Shown: piece after piece, positions 1 through 7,131 of the stretch | How the letters are laid out: each line of letters begins with the position of its first letter | Position numbering within the stretch: the first letter of the stretch is position 1 | Notes under the pieces: generated by a model | What the model was told of the DNA's origin: nothing | Database searches by the model: none | The model's input: only the letters and a program-made list of their open reading frames with translations | Position numbers and translations under genes: made by a program | Assembly (NCBI GenBank): GCA_029243665.1 | Contig: JAQWRO010000117.1 | Span: forward strand, 1-8,029 | DNA length: 8,029 bases | Source of the DNA: Gammaproteobacteria bacterium | Lineage (GTDB): Bacteria; Pseudomonadota; Gammaproteobacteria; Comchoanobacterales; Comchoanobacteraceae | Direction of reading: 5' to 3'

Positions 1-755
1 CGATGTAATTTTTTAATCTTACAAATATCTGCCATATGTTCTTTTAAAGAAACCAAAAGCGCTTCATCATCAAGCTTAAAAATGTCATCCGACTTTTGTT
101 TTGCCAATATGATTTGATGCATGCCACTGGCCGTTGGGATACATGCAGCCGTGCCACCTGAAACAAAACGCAAATAAGCATCCTCACAAGAATCTTCAAG
201 TTCAACAGATGCAACCAGCGCATTTTTATCCCATTCAGATTGAGTATAAGCCATGCCTAACTTTGTGCGATTTTCAGATTGTCTACCATCAGCTACAATA
301 AGTAACCTTGCAGCATACGCTTTATCAGCTAAGTGTATTTTAGGCTGGGCACCAGCTTCAATCGAATCTATTTTTGCATTCAAAAAACATGTTATGTTTT
401 GATCTTGCTCGACTTTTCTAGCAAGTTCATTTTGTAAATCAGAACCCATCACAACATACCCTAAATGGGGATGGCGCCTTTGATCTGCATCAAACGAAAA
501 AGTCGACCAGGTATCTCTTAACACATGCATTGTCTTAAGCCCATGGGCTTTTGGCTCAAGCGCCTTGGCAACATTCAGCGCTTGTAACAATTGCCAACTG
601 GCGGCATTAAGCACGATGGGTTTAAAGGCATGCAATTGGCTATCTTTGAGGCTATCTTTAACATCAAATAATTGCACTTTTAAATTTAACTTAGAACAGG
701 CAATGGCTGCTACCAAACCAGGAAAGCCACCACCAATGATGATTACGTCTGTCAT
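1..755 (-). CDS. ubiH: UbiH/UbiF-family FAD-dependent hydroxylase, C-terminus cut off by window edge
   Basis: Likely a flavin monooxygenase that hydroxylates the ubiquinone ring, acting at the inner membrane face. The 251 visible codons are open to the left edge; family members are about 400 residues, so the C-terminal third, including the second FAD motif (GD...H), is outside the window. Seen: an N-terminal dinucleotide-binding motif GGGFPG (residues 8-13) after a short hydrophobic strand, the LGYVV segment near 98-102, and the DG-x2-S-x2-R motif (ADGRQSENR, about 155-163) typical of this hydroxylase group. The AYLRF...IPTASG stretch (193-211) also fits the family. The ATG at 753-755 overlaps the pepP stop in ATGA, so translation is probably coupled to pepP. 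There is no strong Shine-Dalgarno. The symbol rests on pepP-ubiH synteny with E. coli; UbiI or another paralogue is possible. Confidence 0.85.
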   Translation of the reverse strand, partial: MTDVIIIGGGFPGLVAAIACSKLNLKVQLFDVKDSLKDSQLHAFKPIVLNAASWQLLQALNVAKALEPKAHGLKTMHVLRDTWSTFSFDADQRRHPHLGYVVMGSDLQNELARKVEQDQNITCFLNAKIDSIEAGAQPKIHLADKAYAARLLIVADGRQSENRTKLGMAYTQSEWDKNALVASVELEDSCEDAYLRFVSGGTAACIPTASGMHQIILAKQKSDDIFKLDDEALLVSLKEHMADICKIKKLH

Positions 756-2029
756 GACTTCATTATATCTTCTATTGCATCTATTGTCTTGCAACAATCT
801 TTACTTAACACATCTGAACCTTGTTCAGTCACTAAAACATCATCCTCAATGCGTATGCCGATGCTGTGATAGGCTGGTGATATTTCCTTTAATTGATTTG
901 AAATATACAGCCCTGGCTCAACTGTTAGAACCATGCCTGGCGCAAGGATCATTGGATGATTTTCTTGATCTAAATAGGGACAAGGGTCATGCACATCACG
1001 CCCAAGCCAATGGCTCACGCCATGAAAAAACAAATCTTTTATATCATATGAAGTGTTCGACAGAATACCTAAATCTTGAATGCCTTGCGACATAACTTCA
1101 TTTGCCTTGCGATGCAACACATCAAACCCAACACCAGGTTTAACCAAATCGATAACCGCCTGCTGTGCCTCAAGTACAATCTGATAAATATCACGCTGTT
1201 CAGAACTGAATCGACCATTGGCAGGAAACGTCCGAGTAATATCAGACGCGTATCCTTGCCATTCACAGCCCGCATCCACCAATATTAATCCATTTGGATC
1301 TATGGCATCACGACACGTACGATAATGCAAAGTACATGCATTTTCGCCAGACGCCACAATTGACTCGTATGCTAAATGTTCTGATCCTGCTTGAAAGCAA
1401 ACATCTCTAAATAAAGATGATAGTTGATACTCATGTGTTTTATGTTTAACTTGGCGCATCAAACTTTCATGTGCTTTGGCACTTATTTGACAGGCATGAC
1501 GCATATGTTTGATTTCATCTTCTGACTTATATAAACGTTGTGCTCCAAGGATTGGAGACACATCTAAATATGCTCTAGGCCTGACAGGACGTCTATTAGA
1601 ATCATCAAGAACATCTGTGAGCAATGCTTCTACTTGCGTCTTTTTTTCGAATGGAAAATACACTATTGGCACTTCAGACAACCATTGTTTTAATAGCGGC
1701 TCTAACGCTTGTCGATAAATAACTTCGTCTGCATGCCCAAGATCTACAATGGCTTCAGGGGTTAGCCGTCTGCCTTCCCAGCGTTCGATTGTTGGATCTG
1801 AATCTTGGCAGCATAAAACGACTTGGACAGCATCGCCCTCTTTTCTTAATAGCCACCAAGACTCTGGATAATACCACTCAGAAAGATATGCAAAATCACT
1901 GAATTGTCGAAAAGGAAAATCAACGTCTAAATTTCTGTATACATAACCTGCACCCGGCACAATGACGATGGCACGATGTTCGATGGATTGAGCTAAAGAC
2001 TCAATACGTTTTTTTATATGCTGCAACAT
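752..2029 (-). CDS. pepP: Xaa-Pro aminopeptidase (aminopeptidase P, M24B)
   Basis: Cytosolic dimetal peptidase that removes the N-terminal residue of peptides whose second residue is proline. At 425 aa it is close to the usual length of about 440. Residues 1 to about 130 match the creatinase-type N-domain (the PFRQFSDFAYL segment near 39-49). The C-terminal pita-bread domain carries all five metal ligands: D252 (LVDAG), D263 (SDITRTFP), H340 (GVSHWLG), E371 (TVEPGLY) and E395 (GIRIEDD). The ACTLHYR (231-237) and DVHD (345-348) segments are also typical. The gene follows the dioxygenase gene after 46 bases and overlaps ubiH by 4 bases. No good Shine-Dalgarno precedes the ATG at 2029, and no other in-frame start exists just upstream, so this start is the best available. 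Function is confident from intact active-site residues. Confidence 0.96.
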   Translation of the reverse strand: MLQHIKKRIESLAQSIEHRAIVIVPGAGYVYRNLDVDFPFRQFSDFAYLSEWYYPESWWLLRKEGDAVQVVLCCQDSDPTIERWEGRRLTPEAIVDLGHADEVIYRQALEPLLKQWLSEVPIVYFPFEKKTQVEALLTDVLDDSNRRPVRPRAYLDVSPILGAQRLYKSEDEIKHMRHACQISAKAHESLMRQVKHKTHEYQLSSLFRDVCFQAGSEHLAYESIVASGENACTLHYRTCRDAIDPNGLILVDAGCEWQGYASDITRTFPANGRFSSEQRDIYQIVLEAQQAVIDLVKPGVGFDVLHRKANEVMSQGIQDLGILSNTSYDIKDLFFHGVSHWLGRDVHDPCPYLDQENHPMILAPGMVLTVEPGLYISNQLKEISPAYHSIGIRIEDDVLVTEQGSDVLSKDCCKTIDAIEDIMKS

Positions 2030-2075
2030 ACTATAAGCATAGAATACATCGGGGATTTCGTCCAGTCAGCAAAGC

Positions 2076-2741
2076 TTAACTGGCAACAGGCCAATCCGTT
2101 GGGAACGTGACATAATTAACCTGGATACATCTTCTTTCTTGTTGGATGGTTTTTAATTCCATCCCATGCCACGTATTTGGACCACTGGTAAAGAAATAGC
2201 CATAATTATGTCGGTATGGCACCGTTTTTACTAAATTTAAATCTTTATCATAAAGGTCTGTACCTAGACCCTCAGATTCACCACATAAATTCACAAAACA
2301 CAAACCAGACAATAATTTTTCTTCAATGTCGCAATGCGGCTTTAGCCAAAAACCCTGCCTATCACAAATCACTTCTAAACGCACATAGGCATTTGACAAA
2401 TTTTTACCAATAAGATTACCCATATGTTCATGCGTTTCTTGGGCTTGCAATGAAGCAATTAAAGTTGTTAAAGCTGGAAATTCAGCGGCATTCTCTTTTG
2501 TAACATAGCAACGAAATGGGTCTGCTTTACCACCCGAAACAATACCCTTGCGAAAGTCACCAGAACCAGCATCTAAAGCTCTTGTACCATCATATGCCAA
2601 CCCTTCTTTATTTGGGTCTTTGATGTCTGCACTCACAATTTCATCAATCATGGTCTGACTGAGCGGCTGATTGATTTCCCAATGATTAAATGGATCCACA
2701 TACATTTGTGTATTTGTTTTTAATTGTTCATAAAAAGACAT
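2076..2741 (-). CDS. 2-oxoglutarate/Fe(II)-dependent oxygenase (small, unassigned substrate)
   Basis: A 221-residue protein with the layout of a 2OG-Fe(II) dioxygenase. The iron-binding triad is visible as H136-x-D138 (in WLKPHCDIE) and distal H192 (NTWHGME). R203 or R204, about 12 residues later in ERRCIQVNYV, is the likely 2-oxoglutarate anchor. No signal peptide or membrane segment is seen, so it is probably cytosolic. A longer reading from 2786 (236 aa) is possible, but the ATG at 2741 has a perfect AAGGAG ten bases upstream, and the 15 residues it removes are basic and low in family character. With this start the gene overlaps the ELM1-like gene by 14 bases, which suggests co-translation. 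Its place after a glycosyltransferase and an ELM1-like gene suggests hydroxylation of a sugar, lipid or their precursor, but the substrate is inference only. Confidence 0.85.
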   Translation of the reverse strand: MSFYEQLKTNTQMYVDPFNHWEINQPLSQTMIDEIVSADIKDPNKEGLAYDGTRALDAGSGDFRKGIVSGGKADPFRCYVTKENAAEFPALTTLIASLQAQETHEHMGNLIGKNLSNAYVRLEVICDRQGFWLKPHCDIEEKLLSGLCFVNLCGESEGLGTDLYDKDLNLVKTVPYRHNYGYFFTSGPNTWHGMELKTIQQERRCIQVNYVTFPTDWPVAS

Positions 2742-3684
2742 TTGTATATTTCTCCTTAAGCATTTGCGCAATGCGTTTCGCTTCATTTAATGGGGTATAT
2801 GACCATGAATCAAACGTACCTTGCCATGGCCTGACCATCCCTTTAGCATACAAACTTTGATGCAAATTTGCCAGTCGTTCTTGTTCGCGCCTTGGTGGGA
2901 ATGTTAAACAATACACAGGTTTTCCTGTGAAACAAGCTTCTGAAAGCATCGATGCTGAATCACAAGTAACCACTAAGTGACTAGAAGCACGTAGGGCATT
3001 TAAATAGACGGATCGAGTGATATTTGAGACGAGTTGATGCGGCGTAGTTAATTTTGCATTGATCATATTCAGAGTATCTTCAGGGGTTCGATTCGAAGGA
3101 ACAAAGACCAATTGGTAGTCATTTATTTTTGCTGCCCGAATCAAAGAATCAATGGCGCTAGCCATCGATTTTGTTGTCCAATTAAAACTCTTTGTCGGCC
3201 CCCCAAGAATAACAGCTACTTGGTTGCGTTTTGATTGTGGCCAATGCTGATCGTGTATGCTTTCTTCAATGGCATGATACTTTAAATTATGGATCGCCCC
3301 TAAAGATGTGACGACACCATCACCATTGAATTGATCATGCTCGGGAATAATCACACTATCAAAGCACTTTGTTTGAATAATGGGGTTTTGGATATGAATG
3401 GTAAAAATATCTTCTTTATATTTAGCCTTTAATAGCTTAGAAGCAATGGCAGCGTGTCTGCCACATGAAATCAACACGCTCGGCAGAGCTGAAGGCAAGG
3501 ATTCGTTAAAAACATATGATTTTGCTGGCACACACTGACTTGGCAACTTAGACCAACCTCTTTTAAGCTTGACTGCATGGTGCTCAAAAGTTAACCCAAG
3601 GGCATCTGCCAAACCAGCAGCTTGGCTTAACATGCCATGCAAACCACCTGTTAATAATAACGCTTGCTTATTGGACACTTTCAT
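2728..3684 (-). CDS. ELM1-like (DUF1022) family protein, GT-B-like fold
   Basis: Resembles the mitochondrial-fission ELM1/DUF1022 family, which in bacteria is commonly found beside lipopolysaccharide or glycan genes and has a glycosyltransferase-like (GT-B) fold; its biochemical activity is not established. From M at 3684 the protein is 318 aa. Family landmarks in order: LLTGGLHGMLSQAAGLA (10-26), SCGRHAA (73-79), HIQNP (97-101), GGPTKSF (161-167), PSNRTPE (196-202) and the strongest block, CDSASMLSEACFTGKPVY (241-258). No signal peptide is seen. Three starts are possible: ATG 3738 (54 bases more overlap, no support), ATG 3684, and GTG 3678. A GGAG at 3686-3689 sits one base before the ATG but seven before the GTG, so the GTG may be the real start. 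The 5' end overlaps the GT4 gene by 11-17 bases, so the two are probably translationally coupled. Confidence 0.83.
   Translation of the reverse strand: MKVSNKQALLLTGGLHGMLSQAAGLADALGLTFEHHAVKLKRGWSKLPSQCVPAKSYVFNESLPSALPSVLISCGRHAAIASKLLKAKYKEDIFTIHIQNPIIQTKCFDSVIIPEHDQFNGDGVVTSLGAIHNLKYHAIEESIHDQHWPQSKRNQVAVILGGPTKSFNWTTKSMASAIDSLIRAAKINDYQLVFVPSNRTPEDTLNMINAKLTTPHQLVSNITRSVYLNALRASSHLVVTCDSASMLSEACFTGKPVYCLTFPPRREQERLANLHQSLYAKGMVRPWQGTFDSWSYTPLNEAKRIAQMLKEKYTNVFL
2752..2757 (-). promoter_or_regulatory. Shine-Dalgarno AAGGAG of the oxygenase gene
   Basis: AAGGAG on the minus strand, ten bases before the ATG at 2741. It selects that ATG over the in-frame upstream ATG at 2786. It lies inside the 3' end of the ELM1-like coding region. 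Confidence 0.75.
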
Positions 3685-4777
3685 ACTCCAAATCTTTTTG
3701 TCTAAGCATTGCTTCATAGACCCCAAGGGTTTCAGCAACCATTTTATCTTTCGTAAATATATTCTCTTTTAAGGTGATGCTTTTTTGAGCAAGCAAAGAC
3801 TTCGTTTTCTCCAACAATGCTTGTTCATCTTTCAATGGAATCAACCCTTCTGGAAATAATACATTTAAACTTTCTGCCACACCACCAATGTTCCAACCAA
3901 CCACAGGTGTTTGCATTTGAATGGCTTCAATCACTGTTCGACCAAAAGCTTCTGGCTCAATTTTTAATGCATAGGTAACATCTGAGAGCGCATAAATTTC
4001 ACGAACATCTCGACGCAGCCCACAAAAAGTTATCCGATCAGACACACCAAGTTCATTTACTAATGCCTTAAGTGAAGCTAAAAATTTAGGCTTACAATGT
4101 TCTAATGAACCTACAATTAAACCGTGGTGATCATCATCTAATCTTGAGAGCAACTTGATAAAATGATCAATGCCCTTTTTTTCACTTAAACGAGATACCA
4201 ATGAAAGAATCTTTTTATCTTTCGTTTGAGGAAAACTTTCAAACCATTGCTTTTGCCATGCTGGAGACAAATCACCTGTTTTAAATTGATTGGTGTCACA
4301 GCCACGAGGGATCAGGCTTATTTTAGCAGGATGGATTCGGTAGTTTTCAATGACATGCTCTTTCACTGTATTCGAGATCGCAATGATACGATCAGCCTTA
4401 GTCATAACCTTGGAGTAACCTGAAACACTATAAAGACCATGAAAAGTAGATACGATAACAGGTTTAGAGATATATTTTGATTTAGCCAAATGATTCAACC
4501 AAGCAGGCACCCTGGATCTTACATGAATGATATCTGGTTTAATTGAGTTTACCAACTGTATCAGCTGTGGGACAACTAAAAGCGATTTAATGTGTTTTCG
4601 ATGTATAGGCAACATGTGGTGAACACCCCCCAATGACTCAATTTGAGCGGCCATAGCACCGCCAGCAGAAATCACGTGAGCATCGTGACCAATTGCTTTA
4701 AGGCCTTCCACCATATCAATGGTGCCGCGTTCAACCCCACCTTGGTTCAGTTCTGGCAATAATTGTAATACACGCAT
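3668..4777 (-). CDS. Glycosyltransferase family 4 (GT-B, retaining type)
   Basis: Transfers a sugar from a nucleotide-sugar donor to a glycan or lipid acceptor at the cytoplasmic face; donor and acceptor cannot be read from sequence. At 369 aa it has normal GT4 length. The N-terminal acceptor domain has the typical NQGGVERGT loop (11-19) and PDIIHVRS (81-88). The linker region has ADRIIAIS (128-135) and IPRGCDTNQF (156-165). The C-terminal donor domain has LVSRLSEKKGID (193-204), ITFCGLRRDV (249-258) and the E-x7-E motif EPEAFGRTVIE (E276, E284), followed by QTPVVGWNIGGVAE (289-302). No membrane segment is seen. It is the first gene of the minus-strand string and starts from ATG 4777 with a weak GGAA seven bases upstream. 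Its stop lies within the ELM1-like gene. A role in lipopolysaccharide core or another surface glycan is inferred from its neighbours. Confidence 0.93.
   Translation of the reverse strand: MRVLQLLPELNQGGVERGTIDMVEGLKAIGHDAHVISAGGAMAAQIESLGGVHHMLPIHRKHIKSLLVVPQLIQLVNSIKPDIIHVRSRVPAWLNHLAKSKYISKPVIVSTFHGLYSVSGYSKVMTKADRIIAISNTVKEHVIENYRIHPAKISLIPRGCDTNQFKTGDLSPAWQKQWFESFPQTKDKKILSLVSRLSEKKGIDHFIKLLSRLDDDHHGLIVGSLEHCKPKFLASLKALVNELGVSDRITFCGLRRDVREIYALSDVTYALKIEPEAFGRTVIEAIQMQTPVVGWNIGGVAESLNVLFPEGLIPLKDEQALLEKTKSLLAQKSITLKENIFTKDKMVAETLGVYEAMLRQKDLEYESVQ
3686..3689 (-). promoter_or_regulatory. Shine-Dalgarno GGAG of the ELM1-like gene
   Basis: GGAG on the minus strand inside the end of the GT4 gene. 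Spacing is 1 base to the ATG at 3684 and 7 bases to the in-frame GTG at 3678, which favours GTG initiation on spacing grounds. Confidence 0.5.
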
Positions 4778-4856
4778 AATCTTATTCCAACTATTTGAGC
4801 ATACCCAAAAAAACTAAAAGGGTCTAGAAAATGACTAATTTTAAAAAACTTATATT
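4778..4856 (-). promoter_or_regulatory. AT-rich divergent region, probable promoter of the GT4-to-ubiH gene string
   Basis: Non-coding stretch between the GT4 start and the 6S promoter. A minus-strand promoter is expected because GT4 is the first gene of its string. Candidate -10 elements on the minus strand are TATAAG (about 4848-4853) and TAAAAT (about 4837-4842), but neither has a good -35 at proper spacing. No operator-like palindrome stands out. Confidence 0.3.
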
Positions 4857-4884
4857 TTGAAAATATTATTTTTTAAGTTATAAT
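4857..4884 (+). promoter_or_regulatory. Strong sigma70 promoter of the 6S RNA-fau transcript
   Basis: TTGAAA (4857-4862), a 16-base spacer, then a perfect TATAAT (4879-4884). Transcription should start near 4891. The gap holds no convincing ORF, and the start fits the 5' end of the folded RNA that follows. Confidence 0.8.
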
Positions 4885-4890
4885 AGATAA

Positions 4891-5035
4891 TGTCTGGAGT
4901 AGGTTATTTGATGGAAATTCTGAATCAACACTCATCAGTCTGGGGCGTAATGCTGCGAAAAGGTTGTTGACATATTTACACGCTAAAGAGTCTGATACCT
5001 TTGTGCGACACCCCACTTAGTCAAATTAAATTCAG
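4891..5035 (+). ncRNA. ssrS: 6S RNA candidate (sigma70-RNA polymerase regulator), compact form
   Basis: 6S RNA binds sigma70 RNA polymerase by mimicking an open promoter: a long hairpin with a central bubble. This stretch can fold that way. Closing helices: 4894-4898 with 5031-5035 and 4906-4912 with 5020-5026 (7 bp). Central bubble: 4913-4940 against only 5016-5019. Terminal arm: 4941-4945 with 5011-5015, then 4951-4964 with 4997-5010 (two mismatches), and 4969-4971 with 4990-4992. Position agrees: directly upstream of fau on the same strand and divergent from pepP, as in E. coli. The UGCGACAC segment at 5004-5010 resembles the 3' arm of E. coli 6S. At about 145 nt it is shorter than the usual 180 or so and lacks the small 3'-side hairpin. 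Ends are approximate. A fau leader with another role is the alternative. Confidence 0.72.
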
Positions 5036-5047
5036 GAATTAAATCAA

Positions 5048-5572
5048 GTGACCGCGACAGACAATTTAAAACAACAATGGCGTACTAAATTAAAAAAACT
5101 TACCCCAAAGCCCCTTTCTGATAAAGACATTAAACAACTCCTAGCACTACCAGAAATTATTTCTGCTAAACACATTGGCGGCTATATTGCCATTCAACCT
5201 GAAATAGACCTTACTCTTTTCTATCAAGCACTGATTGCATTAGGTAAAAAACTATACATACCAACATTAGATAACAGTAAAAAAATGTGTTTCATTGAAT
5301 ATGATCCTTCCCAACCCAAAACCATGTCTCAAGGCTTCCAAACCAAACATCATACATCCCTTTTTGAAACTGACAAGCTAGATTGTATCATTGTGCCGTG
5401 CTTAGGCATTGATCAAGACAATAAGCGCCTGGGGCGAGGACGAGGATACTATGATCGTGTATTAGATAAAGCATCAACGACTATTAGTATTATTATGCAA
5501 CTACAAAGAATTCAAGAAAGCATTGGGGAGTCACATGATGCCATTATCAAACGCATTATTGAGATAAATTAA
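5048..5572 (+). CDS. fau: 5-formyltetrahydrofolate cyclo-ligase (MTHFS)
   Basis: ATP-dependent cytosolic enzyme that converts 5-formyl-THF to 5,10-methenyl-THF, returning a stored folate to the active pool. Seen: GGYIAIQPEIDL (44-55), the substrate and ATP region; IIVPCLGIDQDNKRLGRGRG (114-133) followed by YYDR (134-137), the family hallmark; a glutamine at 151 and SHD at 162-164 match the C-terminal family motif. At 174 aa it is at the short end of the family (about 180-200). The start is GTG at 5048: an in-frame TAA at 5027 leaves no ATG, and an AGGA lies ten bases upstream at 5034-5037. That AGGA shares bases 5034-5035 with the outer closing helix of the 6S-like RNA, so it is probably read from the same transcript (E. 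coli ssrS-ygfA is co-transcribed). E. coli synonym: ygfA. Confidence 0.94.
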   Translation: MTATDNLKQQWRTKLKKLTPKPLSDKDIKQLLALPEIISAKHIGGYIAIQPEIDLTLFYQALIALGKKLYIPTLDNSKKMCFIEYDPSQPKTMSQGFQTKHHTSLFETDKLDCIIVPCLGIDQDNKRLGRGRGYYDRVLDKASTTISIIMQLQRIQESIGESHDAIIKRIIEIN

Positions 5573-5588
5573 AAACATCTCAATTTTT
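5559..5588 (+). terminator. Rho-independent terminator of fau, built over two stop codons
   Basis: TTGAGAT (5559-5565) pairs with ATCTCAA (5577-5583), loop of 11 bases, followed by TTTTT. The fau stop is in the loop and the FkbM-gene stop (5580-5582) is in the 3' arm. The stem is AT-rich and the loop long, so strength is uncertain. Read on the minus strand the hairpin is not followed by a T-run. Confidence 0.5.
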
Positions 5589-6446
5589 CTTGGGTGTTAA
5601 AACAAGCCAATGCATGTTAGGCCCTCTACCCTCACTAAGCGCAATTAAGCGCTCTACTTCGTTAAAACCTGATAACTCTTCAAAGTCATTGGGGCTATAA
5701 CTTTCTCGTTGAATCATTTCAACATCAAAAAACTTTGAAGCATTTTTCAACAAATTTTCTTCTTCGACTTTGCGATAAACTCTTTTACCGTTTCTTTTAA
5801 CCCATGGATGAAGCTCACAGATAACATTACAATTTGAAAGCAAAGATAACATCTTGGAATCAAGCAAAGTATATTCAGCGCCTTCAATATCAATTAAAAT
5901 AGTTGGTGAATGTTTCTCGTTATGTAGGAGCTTTTTAATTGAATCATAATTTGCTTCGTCATAAACATTAATCTTATCCATACAATCATTATTCTTGGCA
6001 ATATTAATCATACACTGCTGAGATTTTTTATTTATTTCAAAAGCACAAACTTTTTTAAAAATACCACCAGAGGCAACACCTACTGCAAAATAACCATCTG
6101 CAGCGCCCAAATCAATAAAAAGACTATCGTCTATTTGACTAAATTCGATTATCTTCGAGAGCACATTTTTTTCATAAACACCAAGCATTTGTGTTATAAG
6201 ATCATATTTTGACCATATCGGATTCTCATTTAATTTCATACCCTTAAAAGGACCATGAGCAACCTTATAGTTGTGTTTTTGAATCAAGGTTTTTAATATT
6301 TTTTGTTTAACATGTTCAATTTGCATAGGCTGTTTTAAAACACTATGAACAAACATCATGACATGATAAAAAACACCATCATCTTTAATTTTTTGAATAA
6401 ACCTTTTCAACAAAGGCTTTCTATGTACAAAGAAACTTATATTCAT
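5580..6446 (-). CDS. FkbM-family SAM-dependent methyltransferase
   Basis: Class I methyltransferase, probably acting on a hydroxyl group of a sugar or natural product; the acceptor is unknown. It is 288 aa. The SAM-binding motif is FIDLGAADGYF (110-120), the second acidic motif AFEIN (135-139), and the FkbM hallmark LIDIEGAEYTLLD (184-196), followed by CELHPW (210-215). The first 60 residues are basic and rich in Lys and His with no clear signal peptide. A TTG at 6449 directly precedes the ATG at 6446; the ATG is preferred because GAGG (6455-6458) is eight bases upstream. It follows rpiA after 22 bases on the same strand, so it is probably co-transcribed with it. The gene is clearly more AT-rich than pepP (one 60-base line of each: about 28% against 47% GC), in line with an acquired gene. 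Confidence 0.87.
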   Translation of the reverse strand: MNISFFVHRKPLLKRFIQKIKDDGVFYHVMMFVHSVLKQPMQIEHVKQKILKTLIQKHNYKVAHGPFKGMKLNENPIWSKYDLITQMLGVYEKNVLSKIIEFSQIDDSLFIDLGAADGYFAVGVASGGIFKKVCAFEINKKSQQCMINIAKNNDCMDKINVYDEANYDSIKKLLHNEKHSPTILIDIEGAEYTLLDSKMLSLLSNCNVICELHPWVKRNGKRVYRKVEEENLLKNASKFFDVEMIQRESYSPNDFEELSGFNEVERLIALSEGRGPNMHWLVLTPKKN

Positions 6447-6454
6447 CAATTTTT

Positions 6455-6458
6455 CCTC
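6455..6458 (-). promoter_or_regulatory. Shine-Dalgarno GAGG of the FkbM-type methyltransferase gene
   Basis: GAGG on the minus strand, five bases before TTG 6449 and eight before ATG 6446. The spacing and the stronger codon favour the ATG. Confidence 0.6.
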
Positions 6459-6468
6459 AAAACAAGCT

Positions 6469-7125
6469 TTAATTAAGCCGCCTTATGCCATTACCCATTG
6501 AAATAAATACTTCATTGGGTCTGCAGTAAGCAAACAAACCATGGCCCACAATACCTATGATGCCATTTAGTTTATCTTCTAAAGCCAATGGTTCTGCAAG
6601 CGGTAGGTCGTATACATCAATAATATCGTTATTATGCATTGTTTTATAACCCTGGCGATACACAGGCTGCCCACCTAATAGAACACATTGCCTTGCTACA
6701 AAACTTCGCGCTTCTGGCAATACTTCAATAGAGACAGGAATGTTTTTTCCAAGACGGTTAGACCATTTACTTTCATCCACCATCACAATGAAGGATTTTG
6801 CCATATTAGCTAAAAGTTTTTCCATGGTTTGTCGACCACCGCCACCTTTTAAACAACACCTAGACTCAATGATTTGGTCTGCACCATCGACATAAACATC
6901 TATATGCCTGACTGAATTAGCGGGTATCACTTCGAATCCAGCGTCCATGAACTGTTGTGACAAATCAGGACATGCAACCACCAACCCCTTTGCACTAAAT
7001 TGTTTTTCTATCATGAGATCAACCAAACACTTTACGGTTGAGCCAGCACCAATCCCAATAATATCATTTGGATTAAGCGTTTCAAAAACGGCATTAGCCA
7101 CTTTCATTTTCAAATCATTAGCCAT
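6469..7125 (-). CDS. rpiA: Ribose-5-phosphate isomerase A
   Basis: Interconverts ribose 5-phosphate and ribulose 5-phosphate in the non-oxidative pentose phosphate pathway, in the cytosol. At 218 aa it matches the usual 219 or so. The phosphate-binding loop is GIGAGST (24-30; commonly GTGST, so Ala replaces Thr). The catalytic region is YVDGADQI (78-85) with D80 and D83, then LKGGGGRQTMEK (92-103) with K93 and the base E102, equivalent to E. coli D81, D84, K94 and E103. VDESKWSNRLGK (115-126) and EARSFVARQ (138-146) follow family order. The ATG at 7125 has only AGG one base upstream, too close to serve as a normal ribosome site, and a promoter sits immediately before it, so the mRNA may be leaderless. 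The FkbM-type methyltransferase gene follows after 22 bases. Confidence 0.96.
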   Translation of the reverse strand: MANDLKMKVANAVFETLNPNDIIGIGAGSTVKCLVDLMIEKQFSAKGLVVACPDLSQQFMDAGFEVIPANSVRHIDVYVDGADQIIESRCCLKGGGGRQTMEKLLANMAKSFIVMVDESKWSNRLGKNIPVSIEVLPEARSFVARQCVLLGGQPVYRQGYKTMHNNDIIDVYDLPLAEPLALEDKLNGIIGIVGHGLFAYCRPNEVFISMGNGIRRLN

Positions 7126-7131
7126 ACCTAG

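Noticed and set aside
565..1095. Plus-strand 176-codon ORF opposite the ubiH-pepP junction
   Set aside because: It is antisense to two genes with clear family motifs, is rich in Leu, Cys and Asn runs, and shows no recognisable domain.
1069..1288. Short ORFs on both strands inside pepP
   Set aside because: They are alternative-frame readings of the intact pepP catalytic domain.
2030..2075. Possible internal promoter for pepP-ubiH in the 46-base gap
   Set aside because: TATTCT- and TATAGT-like -10 elements exist, but no -35 sits at a usable spacing; not strong enough to list as a feature.
4911..4970. A 19-codon ORF with ATG at 4911 and an AGG-type ribosome site upstream, possibly a leader peptide of fau
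   Set aside because: It lies wholly inside the strongly folded 6S-like RNA, its ribosome site is part of the 5' closing region, it has no run of a regulatory amino acid, and locus position favours 6S RNA.
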